Part shown: positions 1 through 10,883 of the stretch, one piece after another | How the letters are laid out: each line of letters begins with the position of its first letter | How positions within the stretch are numbered: position 1 is the stretch's first letter | NCBI GenBank assembly: GCA_028753945.1 | Contig: JAPNXP010000014.1 | Location: forward strand, 992,001 to 1,056,000 | Origin: Hexactinellida sp. DTS-2022 | Lineage: Eukaryota; Porifera; Hexactinellida | DNA length: 64,000 nucleotides | Direction: 5' to 3' | The notes under the pieces: generated by a model | Told to the model about the DNA's origin: nothing | Seen by the model: only the letters and a program-made list of their open reading frames with translations | Database searches by the model: none | Translations under genes and position numbers: made by a program

Positions 1-276
1 ATTATTGCAAACTTAATTAGTAAAAACTAAACACAGTTGTAGTGTAATAATGGAGGAACTATCTTGCCCATTGTCAAAAATAAATTGTACCCGAAAGAAT
101 ATTCACGATTAAATATCAATGCGACTAAAATCAGTAAAAGCATATGTATGAACCAATTAAACACGCAGAAAGGGATTAGACTAAAGGAAAAACTTCTCAG
201 TATAACATGTAGAAAATAGATAGAACTACAAGCTAAAGAATTCAATTCAGTTAATAGAAAGGAAGAAAAGAAGGAA
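1..276 (-). other. 3' flank of NHL copy A
   Basis: This stretch lies downstream of NHL copy A on the minus strand. The same sequence follows copies C (about 9430-9653), D (about 13170-13446) and E (about 27077-27471), so the duplicated block includes the 3' untranslated region. The short open frame inside it is present only because the flank is conserved; I do not regard it as coding. Confidence 0.6.
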
Positions 277-1506
277 TCAAAATATCTGTATACAGTTCTT
301 AACAGCTTGAGTAACTACAATGACTCTTCCTTCTTTATCCACTGTAATACCTGTAGGATTGTTAGAGGTAGATATTGTATGAATCTTCTGGAATTGAGGG
401 CTGAAAATATGAATAGAGTGAGAATTGTAATCCGAAATGAGAATATAATCAGTTTGGTCAATGAAGAAGAACCAAGGAATATTAACTTCCATTTCATTAC
501 CTCGAGATATAACATTCTTCTGTAGAATGTGATTATAGTTGTAGAGATGGAGACAAGGATTAGATTTATCGAGAACATAAATGTATTTTTTGGAGAGTTT
601 AACATCATGAGGGTGTTTGAGTGTATCTTTTCCAAACTGCGATTTGAAAGATAAATCACTTTTGAATGTCTGAATACGATGATTACTACGATCACAAATG
701 TAAATGTCTCTATTAGACTCATCAATCGTTATACCAAAGGGATTGTCAAATTCTAACTCTCCTGTTCCCTGTTTACCGATTCTAGAAACAAACTTCCCAT
801 TGAATTGATAATTGAGAATACAGTTGTTACCTTGAGAAATAAGAATTCTATCTCCACAAATAGCTACACTTTTCGGTAAGAACATCTTTCCTTCACCTTA
901 ATTGTCTCCAAATTTGAACAAATACTTGCCAGTACTATCGAATACTTTTGCACAGTTATTAGATTGATCTGCTATGTAAATATTGCCCGTTTTATTATCG
1001 ACTGTTACACCTAGTGGATAGTTAAGTTGTTCCATTCCCTTTCCTTTCTCACAAACACTCACTAGAGGTTGTTTCTTGCTTTTATAGTCAATTCCACTTC
1101 TCACTTTCTCCACCAACTTACCCAACTTGTTCAATTCAGCTAACATTTTGTTGCTGTCACATTCAAAATTAACCATTTTAGGTTCTATGGGAGTCTCAAT
1201 TGCTTTGAGTTCTGTGTTTAGAATGGAAACAATGTTTTCATGAATAGACTTATTTGGAGAAGTTAGAAGTTGATTTTGAATAAGAGATTTTGTTGTTTCA
1301 AGATCTCGTTTCTTTTCAATAACATTTTCCAATTCGCTTCTATAAGAGAGATAAGAAGCTAGAATATTATCCAACTCTCTCAATAGCTCACTTTCTCTCG
1401 CTTTCAAGCAATCAATTAATTCAACAAATTTATTTCTAATATTCTCTCCCATTCGATGTAATTCTAATTCGTAGTTATCTTCACTCAATGGATTAACAGT
1501 AGCCAT
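277..1506 (-). pseudogene. Coiled-coil NHL-repeat protein, copy A (one nonsense codon)
   Basis: This is a single-exon gene of about 409 codons starting at ATG 1506-1504. Residues 1-130 are charged and heptad-rich, a predicted coiled coil. From about residue 150 to the end come NHL beta-propeller blades, with repeats of the type GVTVDNKTGNIYIADQ and GITVDKEGRVIVV. No RING or B-box lies upstream, so this is the coil + NHL half of a TRIM-NHL-like protein, a scaffold for protein or RNA binding. Against copy C the frame is complete except for TAA at 898-900 where C has a lysine codon (GDN-stop-GEG). Both halves are otherwise open and in the same frame. It is either a recent pseudogene or depends on readthrough; I favour the pseudogene. 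The upstream flank differs more from copies C and E than the coding part does. Confidence 0.8.
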
Positions 1507-1773
1507 TCGTAAATCTTAGGAAATTTAGAGATAATTTTCTGAAATATAAAATTTATATATTTAAAGTTCGTATGCTATAAGATCATCCTATTTAGCACGT
1601 ATTGAAACCTAATCTGTTTTTTTATCAGTTAGAATATCGACCTTGTCTATAGAAGGAAATAATAATTTCTTTAAAAAGCTCAACTATTTATTATGGGTAA
1701 TAGTAACTTAATACACAAAAAATAAATGCAGGGAAATATATATAGTATCTACAAATATTTACAAACATCTAAA

Positions 1774-2735
1774 TTAGCATTTAGAATATCTGTAGACAGT
1801 CCTTTCAGCCTGATTAACAACAATAACTCTCCCCATATCTTCAACAGATAATCCCATTGGATGCTTTGGTACTACAGTCCTATGTACTAACTCGAACTGT
1901 TGATTGAAAATCAATACAGCATTTGCATCTACGTCAGATACCAAAATAATATTCGTGTTGTCGAGGTAGAAACAGAATGAATCGATTATTTGCATTCCAG
2001 GTCCTCTTGAAAGAACATTTGTTTGTAGTTGGTAGTTGTAGTCGAAAAGATGGACATATGGATTTGAGACATCTAGGACATAAATAGAATCTTTTGACAA
2101 TTTAACGTCACGAGGTGAAATAAGATATGAATTACCAAATTGTGATTTACATGTGTAATCGTTCGCGAGTACTTTCACACGATTATTGTTGCAGTCACAA
2201 ACGTAAATATCTCCATTTGTCTCATCAAATGCCTTCTCGGAAGAAAATTATACCACTCTCGCCTTTCCATTTCTACCAAAATTAAACAGAAATTTGCCTT
2301 CAAATATCATAAACTAAAAGGTTTTCCGAACAAACAGTTTTGCGTTATAACTATACGATTGCCGTGAATAGCTATTCCTCTTGGATGACTCACTCAACTC
2401 ATCTTTCCTTCACCTTCTATATCAACAAAACTTAAATTTAAACTCACCAAACTTATCAAAAACTTTAATACAGTTATTTAATTGTTCCGCAATGTAAATG
2501 TTTCCATTAACCTTATCAACAGAGATACCATGAGACTACATAGTTGTTCTTTTCCTTTCCCAATTTCACACTTACTCAGGAACGGTTGTAGTTTGCAACT
2601 ATAATCAATAGCAACTACTTTTTCAATGAGTTTGCCTAGTTCACTTACTTCTTTCATTATTTTACTACTCTCACATTCAAAACTAACAATTTTCGGCTCA
2701 ATTGAAATAGAAATCGCGTTTATTTCAGGCTTGCC
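1774..2735 (-). pseudogene. NHL-repeat protein remnant, copy B
   Basis: This is an older relative of the NHL family. The 3' part (1774 to about 2200) reads through four blade-like segments ending in GRVIVVNQAERTVYRYSKC. The 5' part (about 2478-2735) matches the end of the coiled coil and first blade of copy A (IEPKIVSFECESSK, ELGKLIEKV, CEIGKGKEQL). The two are in different frames, with shifts and a broken middle at about 2200-2470. The first ~95 codons are missing: upstream lies a short palindromic stretch built on GGATATCCATGGA (about 2738-2815). It shares only part of its residues with the other copies, so it predates the A/C/D/E duplications. Confidence 0.75.
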
Positions 2736-2984
2736 GTGGATATGGATATCCATGGAGATCTCCATGGATGGATATCGAGTTTTTGTCATATTCATGGATA
2801 TTGTGGATATCCATTTCAAATTTAATGTCGAAAATATTTCAAACCAGGGTTCTAAAAATGAGTGTGAAAATTAAGTAAACTTAGTTTTTTTTTGTCCTAC
2901 CCACAATTGGTTTACACACCTAATTTATTTCATCTAATTAAATTATTTACTACCCTTATTATTCTAAGAGAAGGTGATTTTGAT

Positions 2985-3844
2985 TAAGGCTGTACCGGAT
3001 ATCCGCTTCTAATCCAATATCCGGCTGAATCCGGCCAGTTACCGGATATGAACAACTATCCGGTCGGATAACGGTCCCAATTGTATTTATGTATGAATTA
3101 AAGAATAACTATCTCTCCGAATATCAAGTGAATTTCCATAGCTCAAGGGTCATTAACTGTCCATTTCTTCTGTCGTTTTAATGTCTGGTACTGGTTTTCT
3201 TGTATATATATTCTTGGAGTAGAATTTAGATAATGTGTACTAATAGCAGAACTAGTTGATGAAAATTACTATGATCGCCTTGTTAGGAATTTCTACAATA
3301 GGATTTTCATTTATTGCTTTCTTTTTATAAATTTCTGGATGTGAATGTTTTATGTGGTTCCACAGTAGTGACGTGCTATATATTTTAGGATTTTTACCAC
3401 GTGATATATGTATTGGCATCACATTCATTATAGAGTGTTCTGAAAGAATCGTTCTTAGATAGTGAGAAAAATGCCAAATTTAACTCATGCTAGGATTGAT
3501 AAAAAATGCAACCTTTCAAGCTAATAGGAAAAGCGATCACAAAAAATATAGGGATCGAAAATAAATATGTTATTGAAAAAGTCTTATTTACCAAAGGTGA
3601 ATGCGATTGAAAAGAATATTCATATACTGTATCAATTGTGTAATCAAATAAATAATTTTAGAAGCCTCCCAAAAAAACACAAGCTTAGTATATGTACAAA
3701 TTAATTATGAATAAACAGAACTTGTTATTATTTGATATTATGGTTTCATTTGTCAAATACATATTTAGCCGGATAACCGGATAATTGAGCATCGGATATC
3801 CGGAACCGGCCGGAGTAGAGAATCTCTAATCCGGTACAGCTCTA
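2985..3844. mobile_element. Non-autonomous hAT-like element, 860 bp
   Basis: The terminal inverted repeats are TAAGGCTGTACCGGAT on the left and ATCCGGTACAGCTCTA on the right. They are followed inwards by further copies of CCGGATAT-type motifs at both ends. The element is flanked by an 8-bp direct repeat, ATTTTGAT (2977-2984) and ATTTTGAC (3845-3852). An 8-bp duplication with this terminus fits hAT. The interior has no transposase frame. Confidence 0.8.
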
Positions 3845-4076
3845 ATTTTGACCTTTAGTGACGTCAAAAAGGTCAAAATAGAAACCGAATCGAATTTTTC
3901 TTTCTCATTTGGAAACCTTGTATGTCAAGGTATATTTGGGAACGCTAATACAAGAAATGTGGACTTTGTTATATTTCCTGAGATTGACCTGTCTATCTCA
4001 TTAATTTTTTCACGTCACTCCTGAATATTTACTTTCCATGATTTTTATTTTGGCTTTTTCGTTTATCCTACTTGCT

Positions 4077-4299
4077 ATACTTTTAGCTCATTAATTAACC
4101 ATAGAAGAGACAATGAAATTCCCAAAAATTCGTCGCGATGGACTCTACAAAAAGCTGGATTTGTCATCGAACCCAATAATCTAGCAGAAGCCATCAATAA
4201 TGAGCCAGAAAGAAATGTTTTGAGGAATATTGTCTCGCGTAGTACGAATCTACGCTTTCTCCGAAGAGCTAACACTTGGACTCTGTTGTTAGTATAATC
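4077..4299 (+). other. Unassigned open stretch, possible exon or old coding fragment
   Basis: A plus-strand frame stays open for about 74 codons. It has a protein-like, polar composition (for example NNLAEAINNEPERNVLRNIV) but no ATG and no family I recognise. The opposite strand is also open, so coding is unproven. Confidence 0.2.
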
Positions 4300-4373
4300 T
4301 GATTTGTGTACAGTCACGAATTTCAAGTAATCCATTAAAGATTGAAATGTATCAGAATAATAAATTGTACATA

Positions 4374-4532
4374 CAGTCAACTCTCGTTATAACGAAGTGC
4401 TTGGGACCGTAATCGCGCGTAAATTCCTTCGTTATATCCGGTTATTCGTTGTAAGCGTATAATAGTCAATGCATTTAGTGTTCTCAATCGCCATTTCGTT
4501 AAATCCGACTTCGTTATAACGGGAGTTCACTG
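4374..4532. mobile_element. pogo/Tigger-type MITE
   Basis: It starts CAGTCAACTCTCGTTATAAC and ends with its inverse ...GTTATAACGGGAGTTCACTG. TA dinucleotides lie on both sides (4372-4373, 4533-4534). No coding capacity. Confidence 0.8.
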
Positions 4533-4647
4533 TATTATATTAGGGATGACTCTCAAAACCAACAGAACGTTGGTAGCGTGCAAAATTTCAAATCTCTACA
4601 GCATATGATCAACTGTAGTACTGGCAGTATTTTCTTATGGAGCCACC

Positions 4648-5723
4648 GGGAAACCTGAATAAGACCGAATGGAATAAGACCGAATGGAATAAGACCGAAT
4701 GGAATAAGACCGAAAAAAAATCAGTACTGGAATAAGACCGAATGGAATAAGACCGAAAGGAAATCAGTACTGGAATAAGACCGAATGGAATAAGACCGAA
4801 AAAAATCAGTACTGGAATAAGACCGAATGGAATAAGACCGAAAAAAAATCAATACTGGAATAAGACCGAATGGAATAAGACCGAAAAAAAATCAGTACTG
4901 GAATAAGACCGAATGGAATAAGACCGAAAAAAAATCAGTACTGGAATAAGACCGAATGGAATAAGACCGAAAAAAAATCAATACTGGAATAAGACCGAAT
5001 GGAATAAGACCGAAAAAATATAAGGGCTGCTTTTCACCCTGATCAATATTAGACACTTAGAAAGGCGAGCGTTTTAACCATTCTCCATAAAAGACAATTA
5101 GAGTAGCCAGTGTTTTCTCCATGATACATATATCACACTTAAAAAGGCGAGTATTTTCTCCATTAATCACATAGTCGGGTGTTTTCTCAATGAACCATAA
5201 TTCACGCTTAGAAAGTCGAGGTTTCACTTTTATTCTTACCAATAGACACGTATTTCAGAGTAGTCCTTATATTATTCGGTCTTATTCCAGTACTGATTTT
5301 TTTCGGTCTTATTCCATTCGGTCTTATTCCAGTACGGATTTTTTTTCGGTCTTATTCCATTCGATCTTATTCCAGTACTTATTTCCTTTCGGTCTTATTC
5401 CATTCGGTCTTATTCTAGTACTGATTTTTTTTCGGACTTATTCCATTCGGTCTTATTCCAGTATTGATTTTTTTCGGTCTTATTCCATTCGGTCTTATTC
5501 CAGTACTCATTATTTTCGGTCTTATTCCATTCGGTCTTATTCCAGTATTGATTTTTTTCGGTCTTATTCCATTCGGTCTTATTCCAGTACTCATTATTTT
5601 CGGTCTTATTCCATTCGGTCTTATTCCAGTCCTGATTTTTTTTCGGTCTTATTCCATTCGGTCTTATTCCAGTCTTAAAAATCAGATTTTCTGCCTAGAT
5701 TTTCGGTCTAATTCAGTCAACTC
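4648..5723. mobile_element. Non-autonomous MULE-type element made of two opposed minisatellite arrays
   Basis: Left array, about 4660-5015: head-to-tail ~45-bp units built on GGAATAAGACCGAA repeats with AAAAAAATCAGTACT spacers. Right array, about 5275-5675: the same units in inverse orientation (GGTCTTATTCC). About 250 bp of unrelated spacer separates them. The whole is flanked by a perfect 8-bp duplication GAGCCACC (4640-4647 and 5724-5731). The ends, GGGAAACCTGAATAAGACC and, inverted, GAGTTGACTGAATTAGACC, match the ends of the MULE at 14496-17751 in layout and in the AATAAGACC core. The long open frames here (Ser/Arg/Tyr-rich or Phe/Gly/Leu-rich) are products of the repeat and not genes. 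Confidence 0.8.
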
Positions 5724-5989
5724 GAGCCACCATTAGTCAACCACAATATTTAGATTCTTCACAGTAATGTTGTCGGCAGAGCTGTAAATTTCTTTGTTTG
5801 GTAATGGCTTGTCTATCCTAAAGTATTATGAATCCCTTGTTATGCAGATTTTCATCAGTTAAATTCATATTAAAAATACAATACAAACATTTTAAGCCAA
5901 AATGAACAAGTCCAAAAGATTGTAGTTTATGAGACTGCTTTCGATGAACAACAACAACAATAAGTCCTCTTTATTGATATCTATCCATT

Positions 5990-7152
5990 GAAGACAATAA
6001 ACTCATGTCCCTTCGTGTCCAATGGTGGTAACAAGTTGTCCCTCTCTATTGAACACCTTAACATTATGATTATAATGTTAAGCTGTATTATTAATGTGTC
6101 TGTCCAGACAGAAATAGTAGCTTCAATCAACTGTTCCTGTGACAATACATTAGGTTCTCATCTCTGGAAAATGATTGTACAGAATAGAACCAATCACGAA
6201 ACAAGACTATAAATAGAGATCGAGTTATTTTCAGGTCTCATTTTACCATAAATTGTTACCGTCACCATGAAATGGCGCCTAAACAGCTTAACCACAAATC
6301 TGATATTCTCAAAAGTGGTTCCATTGGACTCGCGATGGTTGATTACGCCATATACAACCCAAATAATAACAATAGGAGGCATAGTTTAGCTTATAATGAA
6401 ATTTATCTAATTATTTGGCCTCTCGGTGACATACACGGCCGTATATCAAGTAGGCCATGGTTCCACGCATTCCTACGTACAGTGTGTATGTGTCAACTGA
6501 CAGACCACACAAGCCATACTCTGTTTCAACACGACACAGAATGTCCCCAGACACTTTATCTAGCTTGTAGATATAATGCGGATAATTACAGTTGACAAGT
6601 TATGAAATTAGGAAGAGACATTCATTGTGCCTTAATTATTTGTTTCCCGAATAATTACATACTTTTGCTGAACACCTGAATCCTATTTGCACAAAAATTA
6701 CACACAAATATATCTCCATTGCCTCTGTCTATTGACAGACCAGAAGAAGTATATTTCATCTGTATTATTCCTCCATTGACACCAGACCACACTGGGTTGT
6801 GTCTCTCACACAAGCGACACAATCCAGCCATGCCACTCGAGCCACACAGATGGAATCCGATCCACAGTCGCCTCTAGTCCCCGTATCTTCTCGTCCAACT
6901 CTCGGGACACATTTATTAGAGTCTCATTGAGCTCATTATGTTGGAGATTGTGTGACACATCAGCTTTGGTTACTTTCAATTGATTCAGCTTCGCCTGTCT
7001 ATCCTCCACTTGTGTCTCTGCCACACGGACACTTCATCCAGCTGTGCCACCAGTTCGAGGTGTCTGCCACGTAGCACTTGGAAATAACACTCGAATCGGA
7101 CACGTAACTCCTCTTTCGCTATCACCACTTACGCTACAAACTCAGTTGCCAT
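5990..7152 (-). pseudogene. Deeply diverged coiled-coil NHL protein remnant
   Basis: An ATG at 7152-7150 (MATEFVA, then an in-frame TAA) leads into a coiled-coil region split over two frames: AKEELRVRFECYFQVLRGRH, then from about 7020 a charged stretch with NLQHNELNETLINVSRELDE. Propeller blades follow in further frames: SGLSIDRGNGDIFVCNF with RIQVFSKS (about 6655-6760), a blade-like CGLSVDTYTLYVG (about 6500), and HNVKVFNREGQLVTTIGHEG (about 6000-6070). The order coil then blades is that of the A/C/E genes, but the residues are very different and the GC content is higher. I take it as an independent, ancient NHL gene broken by several frameshifts. Confidence 0.6.
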
Positions 7153-7366
7153 TTTACACTCGATTAGTTTCACTTCATTCAACACAGTTATCAAAGAAAT
7201 CCCAGAGCTCTCTACACAGCATAGCAACCATATGGTATCTATGTTATGTATAACCACATTCCATTAATCTCTCCATTACAACAACTTTTGTATGTACTAT
7301 TATGATTAGTATCACTTATTACCACTACCATGAATAATTACATACTATAAGTTCAAAATACAATTA

Positions 7367-7453
7367 CAGTCAACTTCCGTTTATTAGAACTTCGCTAATT
7401 CGACAAAATTGATTTTTCCCTCCTTGCGTGTTCGAATTAACGGATGTTGACTG
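7367..7453. mobile_element. Short pogo-type MITE
   Basis: An 87-bp element with ends CAGTCAACTTCCGTTTATTAG and the inverse ...TTAACGGATGTTGACTG, flanked by TA on both sides. Confidence 0.75.
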
Positions 7454-7697
7454 TAACTAAATATATAAAATTAATTGGATTGGTTTACTCACAGCTAACT
7501 ACACTGAATACTACACCAGCTTCCAAACTCTGATCAAACACTTGAACGATTTAACAACGAGACTAATTGTGCTCCACAGAACTAAGCTCGACTCTGATTA
7601 TTAAATAATAATAATACTAATCAAAATATCAAAAACACAATGTTCTTTGTTTGATTATGTGTGTGCGTGTGTGTGTCCTCACTAATGGCCAATTATT

Positions 7698-7791
7698 CAG
7701 GGCTTTTCACGATTCACTTGGTTGACTCGGTGACACGAGTCACCGAATTTTGTCACGAGTCACATGACTCGGTGACTCATGAAAAACCCTG
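7698..7791. mobile_element. hAT MITE, 94 bp, hairpin interior
   Basis: Ends are CAGGGCTTTTCACGA and TCATGAAAAACCCTG. The interior folds back on GACTCGGTGAC / GTCACCGA motifs. It is flanked by an 8-bp duplication CAATTATT (7690-7697) and CAATTATC (7792-7799). Confidence 0.85.
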
Positions 7792-7799
7792 CAATTATC

Positions 7800-8224
7800 C
7801 GATAGTCTCTAAAAAACCCGGGATATAAGGACATAGGATTGGGTGTATGTTTGTTTGTCCAGAATTTAGCACAACATTTTGTTGTAGTTGGATATAATTA
7901 TGAAATTTAATTTTTAAAGGTGTGTAATTTTTGGTCAAATCCAATTGTGGGAAGGGCCTCAAATTTGGATTTGATCTGTGCTCAGTTGAATACTGCGCCA
8001 ACTTCACACTCGTCTAAATTCAGTTTGAGCTCAATCATGCACAACATTAATCAATTTGCACTACTTCTATTGGAGTATGTATTTAAATACAAGCGGCATT
8101 TAATTTTGAAAAGGCATGTGTTTGAATACAAGCGAGGGCCGTAGGCCCGAGTGCAAGTTGTAAGAACGCGCGTAGCGCGGACGAGCAGCTTGCAATGGAT
8201 AAAAACTTTAAATTATGAATTTTT
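7800..8224 (-). repeat. Remnant of a tandem-core (Helentron-like) repeat
   Basis: GTTTGTTTGTCC near 7845 matches the tail of the repeat copies at 11.2 kb and 12.9 kb, in minus orientation. The distal end (about 8125-8205) has the same style of small GC-rich hairpins (GGGCCGTAGGCCC, CGCGCGTAGCGCG) that mark the head of those copies. No gene is visible. Confidence 0.4.
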
Positions 8225-9330
8225 TTGTGATGAATATTCAATTATCCTTATGCCACGTAACACCTCTACAAATGGTATTGACACCTTGAAGTGATGATGA
8301 CATCGTCAATAAAATGTATTTTTTACAGTTTTGTGAATTCGATATATCGAAAGTATTGGTTGGCGCATGGCCTACTATAGTATACGGCTAGATAAGTCAA
8401 GTATTTGCCATTTTATTTCCAGGCCAGTGTTTACTTTCTAATTGCTCCTAAAATAAATCACCTATTGTCATGGAATAAACTAAACTTAGGTTTTCAAATA
8501 TGCCGGAAACATCTAAAATACTTTTGAGAATGATTTCTCATCGGATTTAACCACAATGACGTAATCAAATATACATACCCATATATGGTAATTAATACTA
8601 ATTATGAAGTAGAGATTTGAAGTAGAGATTGAAGTAGAGATTTTGTGAACATTAGCTAAATAAGTCCCAAGAACGGTCATTAAACTGAAGGGGGCAACAT
8701 GTACGTCGTCAAACAGCACTTTTAAGACTTAGATTAAAATCTAACTATACATTTCAAAAAAAATACAAAACATATGGTTTGATAACAATAGCATAATTAT
8801 TTACTTACATTGACGTTGAAAAGAATTTGAGTGAAAGGAATGACATAATTTGTTAATGTAGTTAGTTTTTTTACAAGAAAAATGCATTAGGATAAAAACG
8901 GCAAAGTTAGATTCCCAAATTATCTAAAAAATTAACATTTATTTAACATGATTGCCATATATGGGTATGTATATTTGATTACGTCATTGTGGTTAAATGA
9001 ACTTAAATCCGATGAGAAATCATTCTCAAAAGTATTTTAGATGTTTCCGGCATATTTGAAAACCTAAGTATAGTTTATTCCATGACAATAGGTGATTTAT
9101 TTTACGAGCAATTAGAAAGTAAACACTGGCCTGGAAATAAAATGGCAAATACTTGACTTATCTAGCCGTATTATATAGTAGGCCATGGTTGGCGTATAGT
9201 GATCATTAAACATGTAGTGGGAAAATGATTACACATCACCTATTATATTCTACTGAAACATGCATATCTCTGAAATAAAGTGAGCTAAAAGGAAACTTCC
9301 AACAAGCTAAGGGTCGTTTCCGTCCTAAAC
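8225..9330 (-). repeat. Diverged, reversed unit-B repeat, split by a foldback element
   Basis: In reverse complement, 8225-8365 and 9188-9330 match the unit B body (59463-60780): the motif ATGTCATCATCACTTCAAGG, the ACGTGGCATAAGGA box and the ATTGATAAATT region. Equivalent reversed remnants stand next to NHL copy E (29045-29334) and right of the MULE (17760-18260). The NHL duplications therefore carried this repeat along. Confidence 0.6.
8366..9187. mobile_element. Foldback element, 822 bp
   Basis: The termini are CATGGCCTACTATAGTATAC and its inverse ...TATATAGTAGGCCATG. Inverted arms of more than 200 bp (8366 to about 8610, and about 8950-9187) surround a ~340-bp AT-rich centre. It is flanked by the 7-bp duplication GTTGGCG (8359-8365, 9188-9194). 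The uninterrupted site survives near 17955 (GGTTGGCGTAAAG). A single arm of a second copy is at about 29198-29330. There is no transposase. Confidence 0.8.
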
Positions 9331-9653
9331 ACATTTCTGTAATGGTTTGACACCTTTACATTGATGATGACACGACAAAAAATGGTTAACGCGACGAAAT
9401 AAACGCGAATTGGAGCATTTCGCATTAATTTCATGGCGCGTTTTGCCCATTGTCAAAAATAAATTGTACCCGAAAAAATATTCACGATTAAATATCAATG
9501 CGCCTAAAATCAGTAAAGCATATGTATGAACCAATTAAACACGCAGAAAGGGATTAGACTAAAGGAAAACTTCACAGTATAACATGTAGAAAATAGATAG
9601 AACTACAAGCTAAAGAATTAAATTCAGTTAATAGAAAGGAAGAAAAGAAGGAA
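9331..9653 (-). other. 3' flank of NHL copy C
   Basis: The 3' region shared with copies A, D and E. At about 9375-9445 it includes a fragment of the CCTTATTATAGGAAATTAACGCG MITE (motif ATTAATTTCATGGCGCG), present also in the copy E flank but absent from A and D. No gene. Confidence 0.55.
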
Positions 9654-10883
9654 TCAAAATATCTGTAGACAGTTCTTAACAGCTTGAGTAACTACAATGA
9701 CTCTTCCTTCTTTATCCACTGTAATACCTGTAGGATTGTTAGAGGTAGATATTGTATGAATCTTCTGGAATTGAGGGCTGAAAATATGAATTGAGTGAGA
9801 ATTGTAATCCGAAATGAGAATATTATAAGTGTGGTCAATGACGAAGCAAAATGGATTAATAACTTCCATTCCTTGGCCTCGAGATAAAACACTCTTCTGT
9901 AGGTTGTGATTATAGTTGTAGAGATGGAGACAAGGATTAGATTCATCGAGAACATAAATGTATTCTTTGGAGAGTTTAACTTCATGAGGGTGTTTGAGTG
10001 TATCATTTCCAAACTGCGACTTGAAAGAGAAATCACTATCGAGTATCTGAAGACGATTATTATTAAAATCGCAGATGTAAATGTCTCCATTAGACTCATC
10101 AATCGTTAGGCCAAAGGGAAAGTTAAATTCTAACTCCCCTCTTCCCGGTCTACCGATTCTAGAAACAAACTTCCCATTGAGTTGATAATTGTGAATACAG
10201 TTGTTAACTTGAGAAATAATTATAAAATCTCCACAAATAGCTACACCAATCGGCCAGTACAACTTTCCTTCTCCTTTATTGTCTCCAAATTTGAACAAAT
10301 ACTTGCCAGTACTATCGAATACTTTCACACAGTTATTACCTTGATCTGGTATGTAAATATTTCCTGTTTTATTATCGACTGTTACTCCTAGTGGACTGTT
10401 AAGTTGTTCCATTCCATTTCCTTTCTCACAAAAACTCACTATAGGTTGGTTCTTGATTTTATAGTCAATTCCACTTCTCACTTCCTCTACCAACTTACCC
10501 AACTTGTTCAATTCAGCTAACATTTTGTTGCTGTCACACTCAAAACTAACCATTTTAGGTTCTACAGGGGGCTTAATTGCTTTGAGTTCTGTGTTCAATT
10601 GTGAAATAACGTTTTCGTGAAAAGATTTGATATGAGACGATGTAATTTCATTTTGGTGATAAACTTTAGTCTTTTTAATTTCTCGTTTCGTATCATTAAC
10701 ATTATCCAATTCGCAACTATAAGAGAGATAAAAAGCTAGAATATTATCCAACTCTCTCAATAGCTCACTTTCTCTAGCTTTCAAGCAATCAGTTAATTCA
10801 ATAAACTTAGTTTTAATCTTCTCTCTAATTCGACTCAATTCCAACTCGTAGTTATCTTCTCTCAAAGGAATAGCAGTAGCCAT
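9654..10883 (-). CDS. Coiled-coil NHL-repeat protein, copy C (intact)
   Basis: A 409-residue single-exon protein, the only uninterrupted full-length member of the family here. It starts at ATG 10883-10881 (MATAIPLREDNYELEL) and ends ...KNCLQIF. Residues 1-130 are a charged, Glu/Lys/Leu-rich coiled coil. Residues from about 150 carry about six NHL blades: GVTVDNKTGNIYIPDQ, GVAICGDFIIISQ, GLTIDESNGDIYICD, DVKLSKEY-like (here EVKLSKEY), the CFVIDHTYNILISD blade and GITVDKEGRVIVV. A six-bladed beta-propeller is the expected fold, used by TRIM-NHL proteins to bind RNA or protein partners. There is no RING, B-box, signal peptide or membrane segment, so it is probably a cytosolic adaptor rather than a ligase. 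Flanks on both sides are shared with copy E. Function in this animal is not known from the sequence. Confidence 0.85.
   Translation of the reverse strand: MATAIPLREDNYELELSRIREKIKTKFIELTDCLKARESELLRELDNILAFYLSYSCELDNVNDTKREIKKTKVYHQNEITSSHIKSFHENVISQLNTELKAIKPPVEPKMVSFECDSNKMLAELNKLGKLVEEVRSGIDYKIKNQPIVSFCEKGNGMEQLNSPLGVTVDNKTGNIYIPDQGNNCVKVFDSTGKYLFKFGDNKGEGKLYWPIGVAICGDFIIISQVNNCIHNYQLNGKFVSRIGRPGRGELEFNFPFGLTIDESNGDIYICDFNNNRLQILDSDFSFKSQFGNDTLKHPHEVKLSKEYIYVLDESNPCLHLYNYNHNLQKSVLSRGQGMEVINPFCFVIDHTYNILISDYNSHSIHIFSPQFQKIHTISTSNNPTGITVDKEGRVIVVTQAVKNCLQIF

Noticed and set aside
315..725. Second frames of ~136 codons opposite or beside the NHL frames, repeated in copies C, D and E
   Set aside because: They are shadows of the conserved NHL reading frame and share its breaks only because the DNA is duplicated.
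277..1506. Alternative genetic code or programmed readthrough at TAA in NHL copies A and E
   Set aside because: The two stops are at different positions, copy C has none, and other genes end normally at TAA, TAG and TGA. Simple nonsense mutation is the economical reading, though readthrough is not excluded.
4660..5015. CRISPR-like array
   Set aside because: Repeats of ~45 bp are separated by near-identical spacers, in a spliced eukaryotic context, and mirrored by an inverted array with terminal duplications.
5190..5736. Long Ser/Arg/Tyr and Phe/Gly/Leu repeat proteins
   Set aside because: They are translations of the AATAAGACC minisatellite within the MULE-type element.
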